Source: an uncultured Bacteroidota bacterium
Lineage (GTDB): Bacteria > Bacteroidota > Bacteroidia > Chitinophagales > Chitinophagaceae
Assembly (NCBI GenBank): GCA_903933995.1
Contig: CAIZMD010000546.1
Span: forward strand, 1-5,407
Direction of reading: 5' to 3'
DNA: 5,407 nucleotides
Shown here in pieces: positions 1-5,407 of this stretch. A program made the translations under genes and the position numbers. The notes under the pieces were generated by a model. It had not been told where the DNA came from. It saw nothing but the letters and a program-made list of their open reading frames with translations, and made no database searches. The stretch's first letter is position 1. Each line of letters starts with the position of its first letter.

Positions 1-100
1 CTGGGATTGTTGGCTGCGTTGCACTTCGCCAACTTCCCTCCGCATTGAGCTAGCGCAAAGCTCCAATGCATGCAATGAGGCTTTTTAATGGTAAGATTTT
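1..100. other. Noncoding, hairpin-rich intergenic stretch
   Basis: No credible gene is visible. The only open reading at the left edge is a 15-codon tail in plus frame 1 ending in TGA at 46-48, with no protein character that I recognise. Two small hairpins can be drawn. One pairs TTGGC (10-14) with GCCAA (28-32). The other pairs 42-51 (GCATTGAGCT) with 59-69 (AGCTCCAATGC), which is 10 base pairs with one bulged C around a 7-base loop. A run of five T (82-86) follows the second hairpin on the plus strand, but 13 bases beyond the stem, so it is a poor terminator. The stretch may belong to the same repeat-rich intergenic patch as 101-220, or may be the trailer of a plus-strand gene outside the window. 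Confidence 0.4.
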
Positions 101-220
101 CATTAGGCATTTTCCAAAAGCCCTCGCTTCGCTCGTGTAAGGCCTTCGCTCCGGCGCAATCAAGCAAGCTTGTTGCGCCTGCGCTGCGGCCTTACGGTGG
201 CTTTTGGAAAATGCCTGATG
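101..220. repeat. 120-bp nested palindromic element (REP-like or MITE-like)
   Basis: The outer arms 101-122 and 199-220 are inverted copies over 22 bases with one difference (T104 opposite G217, a wobble pair in a plus-strand RNA). Inside them GTAAGGCC (137-144) pairs perfectly with GGCCTTAC (188-195). Further in, GGCGCAA (153-159) pairs with TTGCGCC (173-179) and CAAGC (161-165) with GCTTG (168-172), with T160 bulged. About 42 base pairs can form in all. The internal loops are an asymmetric one (123-136 against 196-198) and a symmetric 8-by-8 one (145-152 against 180-187). Neither strand has a U-tract after the outer stem, so it is not an ordinary intrinsic terminator. No convincing target-site duplication flanks it. 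The fold is seen directly; membership of a dispersed repeat family is inference. Confidence 0.75.
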
Positions 221-233
221 GTAGTTCTGCGAT

Positions 234-265
234 AAAAAAAGCTCTCCGATTTATCGGAGAGCTTT
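234..265 (-). terminator. Intrinsic terminator of tRNA-Lys
   Basis: Positions 238-250 and 253-265 form a perfect 13-bp inverted repeat with GC-rich core GCTCTCCGAT. The apical A-T pairs must open, because only two bases separate the arms. Read on the minus strand, the stem runs into seven U residues (234-240). It starts one base beyond the tRNA discriminator base (267), so it should end the tRNA transcript. In the plus direction only a short TTT follows, so termination should act mainly on the minus strand. Confidence 0.92.
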
Positions 266-266
266 G

Positions 267-339
267 TGATCCCGCTGGGACTCGAACCCAGGGCCCATAC
301 ATTAAAAGTGTATTGCTCTACCAACTGAGCTACGGAATC
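267..339 (-). tRNA. tRNA-Lys (anticodon UUU)
   Basis: The minus strand folds into a complete 73-nt cloverleaf. The acceptor stem GATTCCG (339-333) pairs with CGGGATC (274-268), with one T-G pair. The D stem is GCTC/GAGC with the AGTTGGTAGA-type loop. The anticodon stem ATACA/TGTAT (309-313 and 297-301) holds the loop CTTTTAA, placing anticodon TTT at 304-306, which reads lysine AAA and AAG codons. A 5-base variable loop (292-296) is followed by the T stem CTGGG/CCCAG around TTCGAGT (280-286). The discriminator base is A (267). The CCA end is not encoded (the next bases read CAA), so it must be added by the CCA-adding enzyme. The gene stands alone, with its own promoter upstream and a terminator directly downstream. 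Confidence 0.97.
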
Positions 340-349
340 GGATGGATGG

Positions 350-381
350 CAAATATACGATTGCTACCCTGTTGATAAAAA
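350..381 (-). promoter_or_regulatory. Promoter of tRNA-Lys (Bacteroidota type)
   Basis: On the minus strand the box TATATTTG (357-350) matches the Bacteroidota primary sigma factor -7 consensus TAnnTTTG exactly. A run of five T (381-377) lies 19 bases upstream, in the place of the -33 element, although it lacks the usual G. Transcription would start around 343-346, just before the mature tRNA 5' end at 339, giving a very short leader. The match and spacing are seen directly; activity is inferred. Confidence 0.7.
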
Positions 382-396
382 CTAAATGAATCAACA
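370..396 (-). terminator. Weak hairpin downstream of chaA
   Basis: TGTTGAT (370-376) and ATCAACA (390-396) form a perfect 7-bp inverted repeat around a 13-base loop, 18 bases beyond the chaA stop codon on the minus strand. No U-tract follows the stem, and the T run lies in its loop, so it is at best a weak or Rho-assisted stop or an RNA-protecting 3' stem. It overlaps the proposed -33 region of the tRNA promoter. The operon transcript may simply read through into the tRNA and end at the terminator at 234-265. Confidence 0.25.
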
Positions 397-413
397 TTTA
401 TCACCATGATACA

Positions 414-1502
414 TTAAGGCACAATAGTAGTAAACAAATAAACTGCAAAAATAACCAAGAGCACTACTCCTTGCAGCAAAGTGGTTTTTCCTGTTTTTAA
501 AGAAAGCATGATCACAAACAAAGAGAGTAGAAATAGCACGGTTGATTTGGTATCAATTCCTAGTGTTAGTGGCAGGCCCATATAAATAGAAACAAATGCA
601 ACGGTTGGAATAGTTAGTCCAATACTGGCCAAGGCCGATCCCAGTGCCAAGTTTAAACTGGCTTGCAATTTATTTTTTCTGGCTGCTTGCAAAGAAGCTA
701 TTCCTTCAGGTAATAAAACCACCATGGCAATGATGATTCCCACAATAGATTTTGGTGCACCCGCTGCGGCAACCCCTTCTTCAATTTCTGGAGCCAATGC
801 TTCTGCTAATAAAACTACCGCTGATAATGCTACCAATAATAGTCCAGCGCTGATCCATGCAATTTTATTGCTTGGTTTACCCGCATGACCATGGCTCACT
901 ACTTCATCCTTTGCAACAAAATGGTCTTTGTGCCGGATATTTTGCATAGCTAAAAATGTACCATACAAGACCAACGAAACAATCGCCACAAATGCCAACT
1001 GTTTACTACTATAAAATGGTCCAGCAATACTGGTAGTAAAATTGGGCAGTATTAAAGTGAGCACAGAAATAGCCACCAAAACCGTTAGTGATGCACCAAC
1101 TCCGTCTAGGCTAAAAGACTGTTCTCTATGTTTTAATCCGCCAATTAACAAACAAAGACCAATGATGCCATTGATGATAATCATCTCCGCGGCAAAGACT
1201 GTATCTCTGGCTAATAGAGAAGCATCGGGCCCACCCATATGCATCAGTTCAATTATCAATGCCACTTCAATAGTAGTAACAGAGATGGCTAATAACAAAG
1301 AACCAATGGGTTCTCCCACTCTATGCGCCACAACTTCTGCATGATGCACAGCAGCCAATACCGCTGCTATTAATGCAACGCCTTGGCAGAGCAGAAATAT
1401 AAATCCCAAATCAAATTTCTCACCCGCAAAAAAGATCCAACCGGCAATGGGTGCTACCAAGGTCCAGATGGGCAAATGCGCAAGCAGTTCTTTTTTCTTC
1501 AT
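414..1502 (-). CDS. chaA: ChaA-type Ca2+/H+ (Na+/H+) antiporter
   Basis: This inner-membrane transporter of the Ca2+:cation antiporter (CaCA) superfamily is expected to expel Ca2+ and/or Na+ in exchange for protons, for ion and alkaline-pH homeostasis. At 362 residues it is close to E. coli ChaA (about 366). About 11 hydrophobic segments can be drawn, roughly at 11-27, 33-50, 67-87, 102-121, 136-156, 167-185, 215-237, 251-270, 283-305, 321-335 and 343-360. The two inverted alpha repeats of the superfamily are visible: GEPIGSLLLAISVTTIEV (63-80, acidic residues Glu64 and Glu79) and LLPEGIASLQAARKN (263-277, Glu266), followed by ASLNLALGSALASIG (281-295). The central loop holds His191, His194, His204 and His206, then an acidic stretch around 234-242. 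The ATG lies one base after the protease stop codon with no Shine-Dalgarno sequence, which suggests translational coupling. The ion specificity cannot be read from the sequence. Confidence 0.93.
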   Translation of the reverse strand: MKKKELLAHLPIWTLVAPIAGWIFFAGEKFDLGFIFLLCQGVALIAAVLAAVHHAEVVAHRVGEPIGSLLLAISVTTIEVALIIELMHMGGPDASLLARDTVFAAEMIIINGIIGLCLLIGGLKHREQSFSLDGVGASLTVLVAISVLTLILPNFTTSIAGPFYSSKQLAFVAIVSLVLYGTFLAMQNIRHKDHFVAKDEVVSHGHAGKPSNKIAWISAGLLLVALSAVVLLAEALAPEIEEGVAAAGAPKSIVGIIIAMVVLLPEGIASLQAARKNKLQASLNLALGSALASIGLTIPTVAFVSIYMGLPLTLGIDTKSTVLFLLSLFVIMLSLKTGKTTLLQGVVLLVIFAVYLFTTIVP

Positions 1503-1503
1503 C

Positions 1504-4500
1504 TTATTTCAAATCTTTCAACATAGCATTAATAGCTGCTTCCAATTGTTGGTCCTTGCCCTTAATCACTTGTTCAAATTCATTCATCAATTTGATATCG
1601 GGTTCGGTTTGTGAATTTTCAAGATAGCGTCCATTCATCATTTTCACACCTACTGGTGGTACACCCCAACGCATGCTATTGTCTTGCAAAGATTCCCATC
1701 CAGCAAAAGTACAAGTGCCCGGAACAGGCATACCCACCAATTTACCAATCTGTAAATTTTGATATCCAAAGGCAAAGCAATGACCATCGCTATAATTGGC
1801 TTCGTTGGCTAATGCAATAGAAGGTTTGGTCCAACGGAAAGTTGGTTCATAGCTCACAATATGTTTGTCATTACTATTGTACATATAGGCTTTACCTGTT
1901 AAGAATGCAGCTAGGTCACTTACTAAGTCTCCACCACCATTAAAGCGGGTGTCAATCACCATGGCTTTGCGTGTAGCGTATTTACCCATGACTTCTTCAT
2001 AGGTTACACGGAATGCACCATCGTTCATACCGGGAATATGTACATAACCCAATTGGCCATTGCTCAAACGGTCAACCTCTTCTTGGTTCTTGCGCACCCA
2101 ACGTTTGTAGAGCAAACTATTTTCTTCGCCAAGGCCAATAGGTTTTACAATCAATTCCTTCTTGACGCCACCATCCAGAACAGTAATCAAAACATTCTTT
2201 CCTGCTTTTCTATTCAGGTATTGGGCCAGGTCTTTTTCAGGTGTGATGAGTTCTCCATCAATACTTTCTATGATCATGCCAGCCTTGATACCAAAGCCTG
2301 CTTTGTCTAATGGTCCTTCCTTGATTACTTCATCAATCTTTACCCCATTGCCGCTATGCGCATAACTATAGAAGGCACCCAAGGAAGCAGTTGCGTCTGC
2401 ATTAGGATTAAAAGCGCCATAACTAGCACCACTATGACTCACGTTTAATTCACCCAACATTTCACTGAGCAATTCTGTGAACTCATAGTTATTGCCAACA
2501 TGTGCCAAATGACGCTCGTAGTCTGGTTTGTAGCTATCCCAATCAATACCATGATAAGAAGCTGTATAGAAAGTGGTCTTGGTTCTGCGCCAGATATGTT
2601 CAAACATAAATTTGCGTTCAGCTGCCACGTCTAATTGCATTTCTCCATTAATAGCTATTCCATCGCGCTTTGCGCTGCTTGGATCTATCTTACTCACACT
2701 GCCATCTGACAATAAGTAAATTATTTTCTGATCCTTGTCCCAAGTCAATGATCCAGAATTGGCATTCAGTGGAAGTAGAATTTTGGTTTCCTTGGTTCTA
2801 ATATTGGTACTCCATAAATTCAAACCCTTTTCAAATCTTGCTAAGTAGTACAGGGTTTCACCGTCTTTGCTTACCAAGGCATCTGCTAGACTTGAAGAAT
2901 GAATGGTGAGTTTTTGTTTTCTATAAGTAAGACCGTCAAATTCAATATTGATCAGACTATCTTTTTTGATTTTGTTTTTGCTGGTATCGGCCTTGGCTGC
3001 TTTTTCATCTTGGTCTTTTAACAATGCGGCTTCTTCCTTGCTGAGTCTAAATTTATCCCAGGCATCTTGGTTTAATACTACCGCATAAATATCGCTCTGA
3101 CTACCACCGCTATTGGCTTTTGCACGCAAACCATCTCTGTCGGTTTCATACAATAACATTTTACCACCCATGGCCCATTTGGGTGATCCATCATTAAAAC
3201 CATTTTCTGTTACATTAAAAATCTTACCCTTTCCATCGGTACTGATAATGCCAATTTCAGAATTGGATACGCCCTCAATGGCATAACTAAAGGCAAACCA
3301 TTTACCATCGGGACTCCATTCAAAGTTCTGGTCATTATCGCCCCAGCTAAATAATTCTTTATCGGTTAAAATGGTCCTGCTTTGTTTGCTGGCTAAGTTC
3401 AATACTTTCAACGTTGCCCTATTTTCAATAAAGGCCAATTCTTTTCCATCGGGAGAATAAGCAGGCAAGTAGTTTTCTTTTTCATTGCTCACTAGTGCAG
3501 TTTCTTTAAGCAAAGTAGATGCATAGAAATAAGGTTCTTCTTTTCTAACTATTTCTGTTTGATAAATCTTCCAACTACTGCCGCGCTCGCTGGAATAGAC
3601 CAATGATTTTCCATCAGGTGAAAAACTCACACTGCGTTCTTGTGCTGCGGTATTGGTGATTCTTTTGGTTCCACCACCATCAACCGCCGATACAAATACT
3701 TCTCCTCTAAACACAAAGGCAATTTCTTTGCCATTGGGCGATACGGCTAGATCACGAGCTCCACCATTAACAGGAACGGGACGTTCGTTATTGGCTTTGG
3801 CGTCACTGATAATTTGAATATTGATTTTATTGGCCTTAGCCCCTGGTTCTTGGGTATAGAGTTCTCCGTCATAACTATAGCAAAGGGTACCGCTATTAGA
3901 ACTAGAGAGAAAACGAACCGGATGTTTTTTGAAACTAGAGACCTGCGTGCTCTTGCCACCATCCAAACTCATCTTGTGTACATTAAAACTACCACTCTCT
4001 TCACTCAAATAATAAAATGCTTTGTCATTATCTGTGAACACAGGGCTGCGGTCTTCACCTGCAAAACTGGTGATCTTCTTATGTGTGCCAGCCTTGCTAT
4101 CATATACCCAGATATCACGCGCAATGGCAGATACATGGTGTTTGCGCCACTGATTTTCTCCACCTTTTTTATCGTGATAAATCATCAATTGTCCGTTCTT
4201 GCTCCATTTCACGTCTTCTGCAGGCGTAGTCAACACCTGATTCACACGGCCACCGCTTACAGATACCGCATACAACTCTGGTTGAGATCCAGTAGGATAT
4301 GTTCTATTGCTGGCTGCGTCTTGACGCGCAGATCCAAACAAAACTTGCTTGTCATCATTGCTAAAAGCATAAGGATATTCCGCAGTGGAATAGTATGTGA
4401 GTCTTTTTACTTCACCACCTTCAGCTGGAATAGTATAGATATCAAAATTGCCATACCTATCAGAAGCAAAAGCAATCTGTTTGCCATCATGACTCCAAAC

Positions 4501-4704
4501 CGGCATAAAATCATGCGCTTCATGACTGGTGAGGGCCACTGCTGTTCCCCCAGTACTGGCTACTTTATAGAGATCACCTTTATAAGTGAACACTACGGTT
4601 TTGCCATCGGGCGAGATGGCGCTATAACGCAACCAATTGGGTTGGGCACTAACTTGGGTTACTACTAATAGTACCAATGCACATAAGAGGGAGATCTGTT
4701 TCAT
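1504..4704 (-). CDS. Exported Tricorn-like S41 protease with PDZ domain
   Basis: This 1066-residue protein has the full Tricorn architecture (Thermoplasma Tricorn is of similar length). A signal peptide (about 1-20, MKQ then a hydrophobic core, cleavage at SA-Q) is followed by two beta-propellers. The first (about 21-300) has PD40-type blades at 31, 70, 114, 167 and 223. The second (about 310-680) has SPDG/SPNG-type blades at 321, 361, 416 and 463. It is interrupted by a Lys/Asp-rich linker (about 555-590). Then come helical C1 (about 686-765), PDZ (about 772-856) and C2 (about 865-1055). The catalytic signature is complete by family comparison: Ser756-His757 in NVSHSGAS, nucleophile Ser972-Asp973 in NYSDG, and Glu1034 in SQTEPDIK; DTRFNGGG is at 918-925. 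The start at 4704 was chosen because it begins the signal peptide. An in-frame ATG at 4798-4800 would add 32 unrelated residues and lies upstream of the preceding gene's terminator. The protein probably degrades peptides in the periplasm; its substrate is unknown. Confidence 0.93.
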   Translation of the reverse strand: MKQISLLCALVLLVVTQVSAQPNWLRYSAISPDGKTVVFTYKGDLYKVASTGGTAVALTSHEAHDFMPVWSHDGKQIAFASDRYGNFDIYTIPAEGGEVKRLTYYSTAEYPYAFSNDDKQVLFGSARQDAASNRTYPTGSQPELYAVSVSGGRVNQVLTTPAEDVKWSKNGQLMIYHDKKGGENQWRKHHVSAIARDIWVYDSKAGTHKKITSFAGEDRSPVFTDNDKAFYYLSEESGSFNVHKMSLDGGKSTQVSSFKKHPVRFLSSSNSGTLCYSYDGELYTQEPGAKANKINIQIISDAKANNERPVPVNGGARDLAVSPNGKEIAFVFRGEVFVSAVDGGGTKRITNTAAQERSVSFSPDGKSLVYSSERGSSWKIYQTEIVRKEEPYFYASTLLKETALVSNEKENYLPAYSPDGKELAFIENRATLKVLNLASKQSRTILTDKELFSWGDNDQNFEWSPDGKWFAFSYAIEGVSNSEIGIISTDGKGKIFNVTENGFNDGSPKWAMGGKMLLYETDRDGLRAKANSGGSQSDIYAVVLNQDAWDKFRLSKEEAALLKDQDEKAAKADTSKNKIKKDSLINIEFDGLTYRKQKLTIHSSSLADALVSKDGETLYYLARFEKGLNLWSTNIRTKETKILLPLNANSGSLTWDKDQKIIYLLSDGSVSKIDPSSAKRDGIAINGEMQLDVAAERKFMFEHIWRRTKTTFYTASYHGIDWDSYKPDYERHLAHVGNNYEFTELLSEMLGELNVSHSGASYGAFNPNADATASLGAFYSYAHSGNGVKIDEVIKEGPLDKAGFGIKAGMIIESIDGELITPEKDLAQYLNRKAGKNVLITVLDGGVKKELIVKPIGLGEENSLLYKRWVRKNQEEVDRLSNGQLGYVHIPGMNDGAFRVTYEEVMGKYATRKAMVIDTRFNGGGDLVSDLAAFLTGKAYMYNSNDKHIVSYEPTFRWTKPSIALANEANYSDGHCFAFGYQNLQIGKLVGMPVPGTCTFAGWESLQDNSMRWGVPPVGVKMMNGRYLENSQTEPDIKLMNEFEQVIKGKDQQLEAAINAMLKDLK

Positions 4705-4726
4705 TGCAGGAGTTTTACTTCTGCAC

Positions 4727-4754
4727 GAAAGATAACAAGTTTTCCAAATTAAAA
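4727..4754 (-). promoter_or_regulatory. Possible promoter of the protease-chaA unit
   Basis: On the minus strand TATCTTTC (4734-4727) matches the Bacteroidota -7 consensus TAnnTTTG at all but the last fixed position. Upstream, the TTTT at 4754-4751 ends 16 bases before this box, closer than the usual 19-21. Transcription would start near 4720, leaving a leader of about 15 bases before the ATG at 4704. The upstream part coincides with the U-tract of the preceding terminator. This is the only promoter-like sequence I see in the gap, and the match is imperfect. Confidence 0.4.
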
Positions 4755-4788
4755 CCCCGTTCAGGATGGATACTCCATGAACGGGGTT
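4748..4788 (-). terminator. Intrinsic terminator of the upstream gene
   Basis: AACCCCGTTCA and its perfect reverse complement, at 4778-4788 and 4753-4763, form an 11-bp GC-rich stem. The 14-base loop contains a further small TGGA/TCCA stem. Read on the minus strand, the stem continues into TTTTAATTT. It begins 25 bases after the stop codon of the partial gene at 4814 and ends before the protease start, so it separates the two transcription units. It also argues that the in-frame ATG at 4800 is not the protease start. Confidence 0.88.
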
Positions 4789-4813
4789 AGCACTAAACAA
4801 AACCTAATTTTAA

Positions 4814-5407
4814 TTATTCATAGTGAATGGTCAACTTGATAGACGGACTCACACCTTTTACAAACCCATGGAAAAAGAATTCGGGTTCTAATTGCAACCA
4901 GCCACTGCGCACACCAGGTAGACCCACTTTATAGGTATTGGGTTCAAACCAATTTCCCTTCCTACTAATTAAATAACCAATGGAAATATTACCCACAAAA
5001 TCAAAAGGTGCTTGTCTTTTTTGTAGTTGAATATAACGGAGGGTTAAAAAATCATTTCTTTCTGTAATCACATTGTTTAACAGATCCTTGCTAAAAAAGA
5101 AATGGGGCTCCCACATGGCGTAGAATCTAGTGGTGCTTCGGGTTCTATTGGCAGATGTATATCGGATTCCCGCTGAGAAAGATGGGACAAAAACGCCTTT
5201 GGCAAATTGCATACCGGCATAAATATTAGGTACTAGTTCGGGTACCTGACCTGGATTTTTGATCCATTTTACCTTGCCTGGGCTAAACATTTTTCCAGTA
5301 GCCATATTGAATGAAGCGCTATAACCCGCTTTTGGGCTGGTTGTTGCAACATATTCTGGACCTAATTCTTGGTAGAGTCTGCTGATACAGTTTTGCAAAC
5401 TATTCTC
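4814..5407 (-). CDS. Unrecognised beta-rich protein, C-terminal part
   Basis: The reading frame is open to the window edge (198 codons, beginning Glu-Asn-Ser-Leu), so the true start lies outside. A TTG at 5396-5398 is only an internal leucine codon. I do not recognise the family. The visible part has no long hydrophobic segment. Instead it has many short stretches of alternating hydrophobic and polar residues rich in Tyr, Phe, Trp and Gly, such as FVPSFSAGIRYTS, RFYAMWEPHFFF, LTLRYIQLQ, VGNISIGYLIS and LEPEFFFHGF. It ends in a strand-like SIKLTIHYE. This pattern fits a beta-barrel outer-membrane or other surface beta-sheet protein, but that is inference, and the missing N-terminus would show whether a signal peptide exists. 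A strong terminator follows, so it is the last gene of its own transcript and separate from the protease unit. Confidence 0.75.
   Translation of the reverse strand, partial: ENSLQNCISRLYQELGPEYVATTSPKAGYSASFNMATGKMFSPGKVKWIKNPGQVPELVPNIYAGMQFAKGVFVPSFSAGIRYTSANRTRSTTRFYAMWEPHFFFSKDLLNNVITERNDFLTLRYIQLQKRQAPFDFVGNISIGYLISRKGNWFEPNTYKVGLPGVRSGWLQLEPEFFFHGFVKGVSPSIKLTIHYE

Noticed and set aside
101..220. Palindrome as an intrinsic terminator
   Set aside because: Neither side has a U-tract directly after the stem, and the tRNA already has a perfect terminator at 234-265.
88..225. ATGGTA at 88-93 and 218-223 as a target-site duplication of a mobile element
   Set aside because: The left copy is separated from the outer arm by seven bases and the right copy overlaps the arm, so the placement does not fit a real duplication. 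Six bases can match by chance.
220..345. tRNA-Lys 3' end as an integration (attachment) site of a genomic island
   Set aside because: I see no second copy of the tRNA 3' end and no integrase in the window.
88..375. Plus-strand open reading frame of 95 codons
   Set aside because: It runs through the palindromic repeat, the terminator and the tRNA-Lys gene on the opposite strand, so it is a chance reading of structured DNA.
3814..4668. Long plus-strand open reading frame (284 codons) opposite the protease
   Set aside because: It lies wholly antisense to well-supported propeller repeats and its translation shows no recognisable domain. The shorter plus-strand frames at 1042-1344, 1611-1820, 2038-2310 and 2162-2365, and the minus-strand frame at 3747-3962, are rejected for the same kind of reason.
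4681..4704. Lipoprotein signal at Cys8 of the protease
   Set aside because: Cys8 follows Leu-Leu, not a lipobox residue such as Gly, Ala or Ser at -1, and lies inside the hydrophobic core too close to the N-terminus.
4705..4800. In-frame 32-residue N-terminal extension of the protease from an ATG at 4800
   Set aside because: The extension encodes the stem of the upstream gene's terminator and would bury the signal peptide. The ATG at 4704 begins a normal signal peptide.
5396..5398. TTG as the start codon of the partial gene at the right edge
   Set aside because: The frame stays open to the window edge, so the gene most likely begins outside and TTG is an internal leucine codon.

Overview
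The window looks like a chromosomal segment of a Bacteroidota bacterium, probably of the Chitinophagaceae type (family placement is inference). The signs are moderate-to-low GC, start codons without a Shine-Dalgarno sequence, a promoter box of the Bacteroidota type TAnnTTTG in front of the tRNA gene, a signal peptide ending in Ala-Gln, and a large exported Tricorn-like protease of a kind common in this phylum. Every gene recognised here lies on the minus strand, so transcription runs from right to left.

Layout from the right edge, in the direction of transcription: (i) the C-terminal 198 residues of an unrecognised beta-strand-rich protein, possibly an outer-membrane barrel (4814-5407, cut by the window edge), followed by a strong intrinsic terminator (4748-4788); (ii) a two-gene unit whose likely promoter overlaps the tail of that terminator. 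Its first gene is an exported Tricorn-type S41 protease of 1066 residues (1504-4704). One base after its stop codon comes chaA, a Ca2+/H+ (Na+/H+) antiporter of 362 residues (414-1502); (iii) a tRNA-Lys(UUU) gene (267-339) with its own promoter and a very clean intrinsic terminator (234-265); (iv) a noncoding, palindrome-rich stretch (1-230) whose core is a 120-bp nested inverted repeat (101-220).

How the genes work together: the protease carries all of the Tricorn catalytic signature residues (Ser756-His757, Ser972-Asp973, Glu1034) and a signal peptide, so it should degrade peptides in the periplasm or at the cell surface. ChaA should sit in the inner membrane and exchange Ca2+ or Na+ for protons. 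The 1-base spacing predicts co-transcription and translational coupling, but no functional link between the two is established from the sequence.

I found no mobile-element protein, CRISPR array, toxin-antitoxin pair or defence system. The least explained structure is the 120-bp palindromic element next to the tRNA terminator. It has neither the U-tract of a terminator nor a credible gene, and would fit a REP-like or MITE-like dispersed repeat or a structured RNA.
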